64,000 nt of DNA from Cupriavidus campinensis (GTDB lineage: Bacteria > Pseudomonadota > Gammaproteobacteria > Burkholderiales > Burkholderiaceae), in NCBI RefSeq assembly GCF_905397395.1, contig NZ_CAJPVH010000030.1:1-64000 (forward strand), read 5' to 3'. The notes beneath the pieces are model-generated. The model was not told where the DNA came from. It saw only the letters and a program-made list of their open reading frames with translations, and made no database searches. The position numbers were made by a program, and so were the translations under genes. Positions 52,736 through 60,517 of this stretch are shown here, in pieces. Every line of letters starts with the position of its first letter. The first letter of the stretch is position 1.

Positions 52736-55700
52736 TCAGGCGGCTTGCTGCCCCGCCTCCGGATGCTTGAACTGCGCCAGCAACTTGGCCCACCGGCCGC
52801 GCACCGCGTTGAGATTGTTCTCCTTCACGTGCCCGAAGCCGCGGATGTCGTCCGGCAGGTTCGCCAGCGCAATCGCGGTGTCATGGTTCGCGGCGGACAA
52901 GCCTTGCGTCAGCGTGTCCAGCAGCGCCCGGTACTCGCCGATCAGCGCGCGCTCGGTACGCCGTTCCTCGGTCTTGCCGAAGATATCGAGCGCGCCGCCG
53001 CGCAGGCCCTTCAGCCTGGCGAGCAGGCGGAACAGTGTCATGGTGGACGGACCGAAGCGGCGCTTGACCAGATGCCCCTTCTCATCGCGCTTGGCCATCA
53101 GCGGCGGCGCGAGCCAGAAGTTGAGCTGGTAGTCGCGGCCGGGTTCGCCTTCGAACTGGGCGCGCAGCTTGTCGAGGAACACCGGGTCCGTGTAGAGCCG
53201 CGCTACCTCGTACTCGTCCTTGTAGGCCATCAGCTTGGCCAGGTTGCGCGCAGCGGCCTCGGTCAGCGGCAGCGGCTTGCCGGCGCCCACCAAGGCGGTT
53301 TCGGCCGCGCGCACGCGTTGCACGGCGTCGCGGTACCGGGCCGCGTAGGCGGCGTCCTGGTACTGGGTCAGCAGGTCCACGCGGCTTGCAATCAGCTTCT
53401 CCAGCAGCGCGCCGGACGACGTCGGCAGCTTCACCACGTCCGCGCCTTCCATGGCCGGCTTGAGCTTGCCGGTCAGCGCCAGCACTTGCGCCGGGTCGTG
53501 CGCCATATGGCGGCCCCAGTCGAACGCAGCCTTGTTCTTGTCCACCGACACGCCGTTCAGCTCGATGGCGCGCTCCAGCGCCTGCAGCGTCAGCGGAATC
53601 CAGCCCTTCTGCCAGGCAAAGCCGAGCACCAGCGGGTTGGTGTAGATGGCGTCGCCGATCAGCGCCACGGCCAGCGCGCTGGCGTTGATGAACTCGCACT
53701 GCTCGCCCACGGCGGTACGGATGTCCTGCTCTGCCGACAGCCCCGGGAACTGCCACTTCGGATTCTTGATGAAGTCGGCGGTCGGCGTCTGCGCGGTGTT
53801 GACCACCGCGCGGGTGCGGCCCGCCTGCGTCTTCGAGATCACTTCGTCGTTGGCGGAGACGATGGCATCGCAGCCGATGACCAGATCCGCCTCGCCCATG
53901 GCGATGCGCGTGGCATGGAGGTCATCGGGCTTCGCGGCAATCTGCACGTGGGAGAGGACCGCGCCACCCTTCTGCGCCAGCCCGGCCATGTCCAGCACCG
54001 TCACGCCCTTGTTTTCCAGGTGCGCGGCCATGCCGAGCAGGCCGCCAATCGTCACCACGCCTGTGCCGCCCACGCCCGTGACCAGCACGCCGAACGGATG
54101 ATCGAGCCCCGGCAGGGTCGGCTCCGGCAGCGCCGGCAGGTTCTCCATCGACATGCCCTGCGCCTTGGGCTTGCGCACCTGGGCGCCTTCGGCCGTCACG
54201 AAGGACGGGCAGAAGCCGTTCAGGCACGAGAAGTCCTTGTTGCACGACGACTGGTTGATCTGGCGCTTGGTGCCCAGCTCGGTCTCGAGCGGCTCCACCG
54301 ACAGGCAGTTCGACTTGACCGAGCAGTCGCCGCAGCCTTCGCACACCGCGTCGTTGATGAAGGCGCGGCGGGCCGGATCGGGGAAGGTGCCGCGCTTCCT
54401 GCGCCGGCGCTTTTCGGTGGCGCAGGTCTGGTCGTAGATCAGGATGGTGCAGCCCGGCACCTCGCGGAGTTCACGCTGGATGCGATCCAGCTGGTCCCGA
54501 TGGTAGACGTTCAGCCCTTCCGGCAGCTTGATCGCGCCGTTGTACTTCTCGGGCTGGTCCGTGACGATGACGATCTGCTTCGCGCCCTCGGCGGCCACCT
54601 GCCAGGCGATGTCGCGCACCGAGAGCTGGCCGTCCACGGGCTGGCCGCCGGTCATCGCCACGGCGTCGTTGTAGAGGATCTTGTAGGTGATGTTGACCCC
54701 CGCCGCGATCGACGCGCGGATGGCCAGCAGCCCCGAGTGGAAGTAGGTGCCGTCGCCCAGGTTGGCGAACACGTGCTTGTCCCCCGCGAACGGCGCCTGG
54801 CCGATCCAGGCCACGCCTTCGCCGCCCATCTGGCTGAAGGTGCTGGTGCTGCGGTCCATCCACACGGTCATGTAGTGGCAGCCGATGCCGGCCAGCGCGC
54901 GCGAACCCTCGGGCACGTTGGTTGACGTATTGTGCGGACAACCGGAGCAGAACCATGGCTTGCGCTCGGCGGTCACGCGCGGCGTGGCCAGCGCGCGCTC
55001 CTTGGCCTCGATCACCGCCAGCCGGGCGGCGATGCGGGCGCGCACATCGGACGGCAGATCGAACTTCTCCAGCCGCGTGGCGATGGCCTTGGCGATGATC
55101 GCCGGGGACAGCTCGTAGTGGGCCGGCAGCAGCCAGTTGTTCTGCGGGATCGACCATTCGCCGCCCGCGTTGTCTCGCTCGTCGAACTTGCCGTACACCT
55201 TGGGGCGCACGTCGTCGCGCCAGTTGTACAGCTCCTCCTTGAGCGCGTATTCCATGATCTGGCGCTTTTCCTCGACCACGAGGATCTCCTGCAGCCCCTC
55301 GGCGAACTTGCGCGCGCCGTGCGCTTCCAGCGGCCACACGCAGCCCACCTTGTAGAGGCGGATGCCCAGCCGCGCGCAGGTCTCGTTATCGAGGCCGAGG
55401 TCGGACAGCGCCTGGCGGGTGTCGAGGTAGGCCTTGCCGGCGGTCATGATGCCGAAACGCGCGTGCGGCGAGTCGATCTCGATCCGGTCGAGCTTGTTGG
55501 CGCGCACATAGGCCAGGCCGGCGTACCACTTGTAGTCAAGCAGGCGCGCTTCCTGATCCAGCGGCGGGTCGGGCCAGCGGATGTTCAGGCCGCCCTGCGG
55601 CAGGATGAAGTCGTCGGGCAGCACGATCTCCACGCGGTGGGGGTCCAGTTCGACCGAGGCCGACGATTCCACCACGTCGGTCACGCACTTCATGGCCACC

Positions 55701-56329
55701 CAGAGGCCGGAGTAGCGGCTCATCGCCCAGCCGTGCAGGCCGTAGTCGAGGTATTCCTGGACGTTGGACGGGTAGAGCACGGGCAGGCCGCAGGCCTTGA
55801 AGATGTGCTCGGACTGGTGCGCCAGCGTGGAGGACTTGGCCGAATGGTCGTCGCCGGCTAGCACCAGCACGCCGCCGTGCTGGCTGGAGCCGGCGGAGTT
55901 GGCGTGCTTGAAGACGTCGCCGGTGCGGTCCACGCCCGGGCCCTTGCCGTACCACATGCCGAAGACGCCATCGAACTTGGCATCCGGATACATGTTGACC
56001 TGCTGGGAGCCCCACACCGAGGTGGCGGCGAGATCTTCGTTCAGGCCAGCCTGGAAGACGACGTTGTGCGCTGCAAGATGCTTCTTGGCTTTCCAGAGCG
56101 ACTGGTCGAGTGCGCCGAGCGGCGACCCGCGATAGCCGGAGATGAAACCGGCAGTGTTCAGACCCGCGGCGCGATCCCGTTCCTGCTGCAGCATCGGCAG
56201 CCGTACCAACGCCTGCGTGCCGCTGATATAGATGCGGCCACGTTCCAGCGTGTACTTGTCTTCGAGGGAAACGTTCTCTAGCGCGCGACGAATGGCGTCG
56301 CTGACCGGCGGGGTCAGGGGGGCATTCAT
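52736..56329 (-). CDS. Fused indolepyruvate:ferredoxin oxidoreductase
   Basis: A 1197-residue one-piece enzyme converting aryl pyruvates to aryl-acetyl-CoA. The N-terminal part (to about 450) holds the pyrimidine-binding half with GFISGYRGSPLGALD. The ThDP-binding half follows with FCSGCPHNTSTNVPEG and NDAVAMTGGQPVDG. A cysteine cluster near residues 660-690 (CEGCGDCSVKSNC, then CNKDFSCLNGFCP) should bind [4Fe-4S]. The gamma domain begins near 735 with VLVTGVGGTGVVTIGGLLG. Archaeal IorA and IorB are separate chains; the fusion is typical of proteobacteria. No ferredoxin or Lrp-type regulator is adjacent. Confidence 0.92.
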   Translation of the reverse strand: MNAPLTPPVSDAIRRALENVSLEDKYTLERGRIYISGTQALVRLPMLQQERDRAAGLNTAGFISGYRGSPLGALDQSLWKAKKHLAAHNVVFQAGLNEDLAATSVWGSQQVNMYPDAKFDGVFGMWYGKGPGVDRTGDVFKHANSAGSSQHGGVLVLAGDDHSAKSSTLAHQSEHIFKACGLPVLYPSNVQEYLDYGLHGWAMSRYSGLWVAMKCVTDVVESSASVELDPHRVEIVLPDDFILPQGGLNIRWPDPPLDQEARLLDYKWYAGLAYVRANKLDRIEIDSPHARFGIMTAGKAYLDTRQALSDLGLDNETCARLGIRLYKVGCVWPLEAHGARKFAEGLQEILVVEEKRQIMEYALKEELYNWRDDVRPKVYGKFDERDNAGGEWSIPQNNWLLPAHYELSPAIIAKAIATRLEKFDLPSDVRARIAARLAVIEAKERALATPRVTAERKPWFCSGCPHNTSTNVPEGSRALAGIGCHYMTVWMDRSTSTFSQMGGEGVAWIGQAPFAGDKHVFANLGDGTYFHSGLLAIRASIAAGVNITYKILYNDAVAMTGGQPVDGQLSVRDIAWQVAAEGAKQIVIVTDQPEKYNGAIKLPEGLNVYHRDQLDRIQRELREVPGCTILIYDQTCATEKRRRRKRGTFPDPARRAFINDAVCEGCGDCSVKSNCLSVEPLETELGTKRQINQSSCNKDFSCLNGFCPSFVTAEGAQVRKPKAQGMSMENLPALPEPTLPGLDHPFGVLVTGVGGTGVVTIGGLLGMAAHLENKGVTVLDMAGLAQKGGAVLSHVQIAAKPDDLHATRIAMGEADLVIGCDAIVSANDEVISKTQAGRTRAVVNTAQTPTADFIKNPKWQFPGLSAEQDIRTAVGEQCEFINASALAVALIGDAIYTNPLVLGFAWQKGWIPLTLQALERAIELNGVSVDKNKAAFDWGRHMAHDPAQVLALTGKLKPAMEGADVVKLPTSSGALLEKLIASRVDLLTQYQDAAYAARYRDAVQRVRAAETALVGAGKPLPLTEAAARNLAKLMAYKDEYEVARLYTDPVFLDKLRAQFEGEPGRDYQLNFWLAPPLMAKRDEKGHLVKRRFGPSTMTLFRLLARLKGLRGGALDIFGKTEERRTERALIGEYRALLDTLTQGLSAANHDTAIALANLPDDIRGFGHVKENNLNAVRGRWAKLLAQFKHPEAGQQAA

Positions 56330-56609
56330 AAGTGCTCCTCTATGGGCATGCTGTCGGGATCACCGACACATCAGTTGTGGGCAACCTTCCGGGGCCTCTT
56401 GTGGAGGCGTGGGAAGGCCGTGTCTCTGCGCGGCATGGTAGCACCCGCGTAGCGCGCGCGGTACCTTGCTATGCAGCATAAACCGGGCCAGCTACCCCCG
56501 TGATTTCCCGTAGGGGCGGGCCTCCAGCGTGTACACTGCGTTGCATCCAGGCGGCCGCGGCTGCCCGCTCCGGGCGGCGCCGGCTGCACCGCAACCCCCC
56601 TATCGACAC
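56330..56609. other. Divergent gap between the oxidoreductase and NYN genes
   Basis: The 280 bases hold a perfect 11-bp palindrome, TATGCAGCATA (56470-56480). GTGTACACTG lies at 56528-56537 and may be part of a promoter for the NYN gene. No gene is credible here, although the NYN frame stays open back to 56529. Confidence 0.35.
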
Positions 56610-57947
56610 ATGACAAATTCCCCTCGCCAGGGCGCGACCCTGGCTGTGCTGATCGACGCCGACAACGCGGCGCCCGCCATCGTGGAAGGCCTGCTGGCCG
56701 AAGTGGCCAAGTACGGCGTGGCCGCCGTGAAGCGCATCTACGGCGACTGGACCAAGCCCAACCTGGCCGGATGGAAGGAGCGACTGCTGTCGCACTCGAT
56801 CCAGCCGATCCAGCAGTTCCGCTACACCGTGGGCAAGAACGCCACGGACAGCGCGATGATCATCGACGCAATGGACCTGCTCTACACGGGCCGCTTCGAC
56901 GGGTTCTGCATCGTCTCCAGTGACAGCGACTTCACGCGGCTGGCCTCGCGGATCCGCGAGCAGGGGCTGATCGTCTACGGCTTTGGCGAGCGCAAGACCC
57001 CCAAGCCGTTCGTGACGGCGTGCGACAAGTTCATCTATTCCGATGTGCTGCGCGCGGACACCGATACCGACGTGGAAGCCGAGGGCGCCGTGGCCCCGGC
57101 GCGCCGCCGCAACAGCCAGGAACTGCGCCAGGACTCGCGGCTGGTGCGCCTGCTGCAAAGCGCGGCGCAGGCGGTGTCCGACGAAGACGGCTGGTCCACG
57201 CTGGGCGGCATGGGCAACCACATCGCCAAGCAGGCGCCGGAATTCGACTCGCGCAATTATGGGTACGGCAAGCTGTCCGAACTCGTGGCGTCGACCAACC
57301 TGTTCGAGGTGGAGACGCGCAACGGCGGGAACAACAAGACCATCTGGGTGCGGCTGAAGAAGCGCGCCAGGGGGGAGGGCGGCCAGCCGGGGCAGCAGTC
57401 TGGCCAGCAGTCCGGTCAGTCCGGTCAGTCCGGTCAGTCCGGTCAGTCCGGCCAGCAGCAACGCCCGCAGCAAAACCAGCCGCAAAACCAGTCGAACCAG
57501 CAGGAGCGTCGTCCGTCGCCGCCGCCGCTGCCGGCCACCACGGTGGCCCAGGCTGTGCCGCCGGTGGAAACGCCCGCGCCGGTGGTCGAGATCGACGCCA
57601 TCCCCGAGCCGGCCCCGATCTTCTCGGCGGCGTCCGAAGATGAGCCGGCCGGCTCCGCCTCGACCCTGATCCCGGAAGCCGTGGAACCCCCGGCCTCGTC
57701 ACGCGGCAAGCGCGCCAAGCGTCCGGAAGTCGCCCTGAGCGACACCCCGTGGCCAATCGACCAGTCGGTCTTCGCCGCCCCGGGCACGACGGTGCTGTCC
57801 GCCCAGGTTGTCGAGGAACCCACCGAGCCCGCCCCGGCCCCCGCCGAGGAAGCCCCGAAGCCCGCCGACAAGAAAGCTCCCGCAAAGAAAGCCGCCCCGC
57901 GCAAGCGCGCGCCGGCCAAGAAGGCGGTGAAGAAGGCAGCGGAGTAA
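56610..57947 (+). CDS. NYN-domain ribonuclease-like protein with OST-HTH/LOTUS domain and basic tail
   Basis: A 445-residue protein from ATG 56610. Residues 10-140 are an NYN (PIN-like) domain: AVLIDADNAAPAIVEGLL, AMIIDAMDLLYTG and CIVSSDSDFTRLASRIREQG (in part) carry the acidic site. Residues 165-250 match an OST-HTH/LOTUS domain (LVRLLQSAAQAVSDEDGWST, then LGGMGNHIAKQAPEFD, YGKLSELV). A Ser-Gly-Gln repeat linker and a Pro/Ala-rich stretch follow. The end is Lys/Ala/Pro-rich (KKAPAKKAAPRKRAPAKKA), like histone H1. Likely an RNA-binding or RNA-cutting protein; targets unknown. Confidence 0.88.
   Translation: MTNSPRQGATLAVLIDADNAAPAIVEGLLAEVAKYGVAAVKRIYGDWTKPNLAGWKERLLSHSIQPIQQFRYTVGKNATDSAMIIDAMDLLYTGRFDGFCIVSSDSDFTRLASRIREQGLIVYGFGERKTPKPFVTACDKFIYSDVLRADTDTDVEAEGAVAPARRRNSQELRQDSRLVRLLQSAAQAVSDEDGWSTLGGMGNHIAKQAPEFDSRNYGYGKLSELVASTNLFEVETRNGGNNKTIWVRLKKRARGEGGQPGQQSGQQSGQSGQSGQSGQSGQQQRPQQNQPQNQSNQQERRPSPPPLPATTVAQAVPPVETPAPVVEIDAIPEPAPIFSAASEDEPAGSASTLIPEAVEPPASSRGKRAKRPEVALSDTPWPIDQSVFAAPGTTVLSAQVVEEPTEPAPAPAEEAPKPADKKAPAKKAAPRKRAPAKKAVKKAAE
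57411..57455 (+). repeat. In-frame 9-bp tandem repeat, Ser-Gly-Gln linker
   Basis: Four identical copies of TCCGGTCAG (57411-57446) plus a one-mismatch copy, with degenerate copies before it. Each adds Ser-Gly-Gln. Copy-number change by slippage would lengthen or shorten the linker without a frameshift. Confidence 0.9.
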
Positions 57948-57971
57948 GGTAGTGAGGGGAGGGCGGCCGGC

Positions 57972-58256
57972 TTAACGAAGCCGGGCCGCTCGCCCACGCC
58001 GGTCCAGCATCCACCTGCGCGCCAGCCAGGTTCCGATCACCACCGCCACGAATGACAAGGCGAGGTGGACCAGGAGTTCCAGATCGTCGCCAGCTTCGCC
58101 GTCCCAGAATCCCGGGACATGGGTGAATATCCAGAACCAGAACGACTCCGGGAATGGGAAGATGGCCGCAAGCCAACGCAGCCAAACGAAGGTTAGCGCG
58201 AGCGTGGCAAAAACCGTCCACACGGCCAACAATAGCCACCGAGCCAAGGTCTTCAT
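57972..58256 (-). CDS. Small two-helix membrane protein, probable immunity protein
   Basis: A 94-residue protein from ATG 58256, whose start overlaps the stop of the Tlde1-like gene by 3 bases (ATGA). Helix one is about 5-33 (WLLLAVWTVFATLALTFVW), helix two about 60-80 (LLVHLALSFVAVVIGTWLA). The loop holds PFPESFWFWIFTHVPGFWD. It is about 57 percent identical (54 of 94 by hand) to the product at 58926-59210. Coupling to a peptidoglycan-targeting enzyme suggests a membrane-bound immunity protein. No family name known to me. Confidence 0.75.
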   Translation of the reverse strand: MKTLARWLLLAVWTVFATLALTFVWLRWLAAIFPFPESFWFWIFTHVPGFWDGEAGDDLELLVHLALSFVAVVIGTWLARRWMLDRRGRAARLR

Positions 58257-58711
58257 CTGACGATCACCCTGCCATACGCCTTGAGCGTCGTCCCCGGCAC
58301 GGGGTGTTGTCGCTGGGCTTTGAGGAGCGAGCGTAGGTGGTGGTAGCCCATGTGGCTCTCGACGGTAATGCACCCTTTGCTGATGCCTTGGCCGCCCTTC
58401 GGATGGAGGCGGAATTCGCCGCGCCGTATGGCGTTGCAGAAGGCTTCGTCATCTATCTTGCCGTCAACAGCATAGAGAGCGAACCATTCGTTCTTGTTCC
58501 GAAGCGAATCTCTGATCGACCCGAGCATGCCTCCGGATTGCCGATCAACGACGTAGTAGGTTCCGCGGGGAATCGGACCTGTACTTGCATAGCAGGAAAA
58601 TTCGGGTCGATTCTTATGGTGATCCAGGCCAGAAAACGCTGGAAAAGCCAGAGCGCCGCAGCGCAGCGCACTCATTGCTTTGCCATTCAGTTCAAAGGTG
58701 CATTCGAGCAT
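58253..58711 (-). CDS. Tlde1-like (DUF2778) L,D-transpeptidase-fold effector
   Basis: A 152-residue protein. GPIPRGTYYVVDRQSGG is the conserved entry motif. FRLHPKGGQGISKGCITVE holds His103 and Cys114, the catalytic pair of the YkuD-like/Tlde1 fold, in H-x-S-x-G-C-I order. Tlde1 proteins are type VI secretion toxins that cut or alter peptidoglycan. No signal peptide is present, as expected for such effectors. No type VI structural gene is in the window. The coupled downstream membrane protein is the likely immunity partner. DUF2778 proteins with other roles cannot be excluded. Confidence 0.72.
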   Translation of the reverse strand: MLECTFELNGKAMSALRCGALAFPAFSGLDHHKNRPEFSCYASTGPIPRGTYYVVDRQSGGMLGSIRDSLRNKNEWFALYAVDGKIDDEAFCNAIRRGEFRLHPKGGQGISKGCITVESHMGYHHLRSLLKAQRQHPVPGTTLKAYGRVIVR

Positions 58712-58781
58712 GTTCGTTCTCCATCGAAGTCTCTCAACCGTGAGAGCACGAAGGAGGCTACGCCTCAGACTTTGGCGCGAA

Positions 58782-58808
58782 CATCGTACGAGTTCGAAAC
58801 TCAGCGCA
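58782..58808. repeat. 27-bp direct repeat, copy A
   Basis: Identical over 27 bases to 59265-59291. It lies 71 bases upstream of the effector start. Similarity continues more weakly for about 25 bases to the left. In copy B the sequence contains the last codons and stop of gspF, so copy A carries a remnant of the gspF end. Confidence 0.9.
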
Positions 58809-58882
58809 TCAGAGGGCTGCGCGCTTGAGCAGGCGGGCGCGGGGAGCTAACCGCCAGCCGTGGCTATGCCTTCGGGGTGCTT

Positions 58883-58918
58883 CCCTCTCCCCGTGGGAGA
58901 GGGACCGAGGGAGAGGGC
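58883..58918. repeat. REP-like element with three CCCTCTCCC-type arms
   Basis: CCCTCTCCC (58883-58891) pairs with GGGAGAGGG (58895-58903), and a second GGGAGAGGG lies at 58909-58917. Such GA-rich/CT-rich hairpins are dispersed repeats in many Burkholderiales and Xanthomonadales genomes. It lies 8 bases after the stop of the second immunity gene and may act as a terminator. Confidence 0.7.
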
Positions 58919-58925
58919 AGGCGCA

Positions 58926-59210
58926 TCAACGAAGTCCGGCCATGCGCCGGCGCCGGGCCAGCACCCATCTGCGGGTCAGCCAGGTTCCGATGACCACCAC
59001 CCCGAACGACAGCCCGAGGTGGATCAGCATGACGAGGTCGTGGGACGATTCACAGTCCCCGAACTCAGGGAACTGGGTGAACATCCAGACCCAGAAAGCT
59101 TCCGGAAATGGGATGAGGAACGAGACCCAGTGGAACCACACGTAGGTCAGGCCGAGCGTCCCCACGATGGTCCACAGGCCGAGCAGCAGGTAGCGGATAA
59201 GCGTAGTCAT
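58926..59210 (-). CDS. Second copy of the two-helix immunity-like protein, without effector
   Basis: A 94-residue membrane protein, same length and layout as the product at 57972-58256. Shared stretches include PFPE, HDLVMLIHLGLSFGVVVIGTW-type second helix and the basic end. It starts at ATG 59210, 55 bases from repeat copy B. No effector gene precedes it; gspF ends 74 bases upstream. It looks like an orphan immunity gene left after a module duplication and effector loss. Confidence 0.75.
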   Translation of the reverse strand: MTTLIRYLLLGLWTIVGTLGLTYVWFHWVSFLIPFPEAFWVWMFTQFPEFGDCESSHDLVMLIHLGLSFGVVVIGTWLTRRWVLARRRRMAGLR

Positions 59211-59264
59211 TTCACCTCGCAGGCAGTAGAGCCCACGAGGCTAGCGACTCCGTATCGCCGCGAC

Positions 59265-59291
59265 CATCGTACGAGTTCGAAACTCAGCGCA
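59265..59291. repeat. 27-bp direct repeat, copy B, overlapping the gspF stop
   Basis: The second copy of the repeat at 58782-58808. Its right end covers the stop codon (59284-59286) and last codons of gspF. Confidence 0.9.
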
Positions 59292-60501
59292 CCAGCTGAT
59301 TGATCTCGATAATCGGCATCAGCACCGCCAGCACGATCAGCAGCACCACCACGCCCATCGTCAGAATCAGCAGCGGTTCCAGCAGGCTGGTCAGGAACAG
59401 CGTGCGGCGTTCCAGTTCCTGGCTTTCGCCGATGGCGGCGCGTTCCAGCATGATCGGCAGGTTGCCGGTGGCTTCGCCGGAGCGGATCAGGTGGACCAGC
59501 ACCGGCGGGAACTGGTTCTGGGCGGCCAGCGCGCGGGCCAGCGAGGCGCCTTCGCGCACGCGGGTGGTGGCGTCGTCCACGTTGGTTTTCAGCGCGAGGT
59601 TGGTCAGCGTTTCGCCGGCGGCCTGCAGGCTGCGCAGGATCGGCACGCCGGCCGAGACCAGGATGGCCAGCGTGCTGGCGAAGCGCGCCGTGTTGTAGCC
59701 CCGGATCAGCTTGCCCACCAGCGGGGCGGTCAGCAGCCAGCGGTGCCAGGCCAGGCGGACGTCCGGCTGGCGCAGCACGCTGCGGATGGCCAGCGTAGCC
59801 ACCGCGATCACGCCCAGCGCCGCCCACCACCAGTTCCGCACGAAATCGGACAGCGCCAGCATGACGATGGTCAGCGTCGGCAGTTTCTGCTTCGTATTGG
59901 CGAACACGCTCACCACCTGCGGCACCACGTACGACAACAGGAAGATCACGATGGCGAACGCCACCACGGTGACGATGGCCGGGTAGGTGAAGGCCAGCCG
60001 GATCTTCGAGGTGAGCTGGTTGCGCGTCTCGATATAGGTGGCCAGCCGTTCCAGCACCACGCCGAGGTGGCCGGAATGTTCGCCGGCCGAGACCAGGGCG
60101 CGGTAGATATCGGGAAAGTCCTTCGGATGCTGGGCCAGCGCCACGGAGAGCGAGCTGCCGCCCATCACCTCGGCGCGGATGCCGGCCAGCAGTTCGTGCA
60201 CGTACTGGCGTTCGGCCTGATCGGCCAGCGCGCCCAGCGCCTCGTCCAGCGGCAGGCCGGAGACGATCAGGCTGGCGAGCTGGCGCGTGAACAGCGCCTG
60301 CTCCTGCGTGGAGAGCCGGCGCACCAATACGCTGCTGCCGGTGCGTGGCGCCAGCCCGGCGCCGGCCAGCGGATCGACGGTAATCGGCGTCAGGCCGCGC
60401 GCGCGCAGTTGCGTGCGCGCCTGCTTGGGGCTGTCGGCCTCGATGACGCCGCGGTCGGCGCGGCCGGCGGCGTCGGCCGCTTCGTAGCGATAGGCGGGCA
60501 T
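59284..60501 (-). CDS. gspF: Type II secretion inner-membrane protein GspF
   Basis: A 405-residue platform protein of the type II secretion system. The N-terminus MPAYRYEAADAAGRADRGVI and the two tandem T2SSF domains (about 70-195 and 275-395) are complete. RQLASLIVSGLPLDEALGAL and ASTLAILVSAGVPILRSLQA are the paired domain motifs. Three membrane helices are expected. It lies 16 bases after gspE. Its end lies inside a 27-bp repeat connected with the effector/immunity module. Confidence 0.96.
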   Translation of the reverse strand: MPAYRYEAADAAGRADRGVIEADSPKQARTQLRARGLTPITVDPLAGAGLAPRTGSSVLVRRLSTQEQALFTRQLASLIVSGLPLDEALGALADQAERQYVHELLAGIRAEVMGGSSLSVALAQHPKDFPDIYRALVSAGEHSGHLGVVLERLATYIETRNQLTSKIRLAFTYPAIVTVVAFAIVIFLLSYVVPQVVSVFANTKQKLPTLTIVMLALSDFVRNWWWAALGVIAVATLAIRSVLRQPDVRLAWHRWLLTAPLVGKLIRGYNTARFASTLAILVSAGVPILRSLQAAGETLTNLALKTNVDDATTRVREGASLARALAAQNQFPPVLVHLIRSGEATGNLPIMLERAAIGESQELERRTLFLTSLLEPLLILTMGVVVLLIVLAVLMPIIEINQLVR

Positions 60502-60517
60502 GCGGTGCGGCTCCCGG

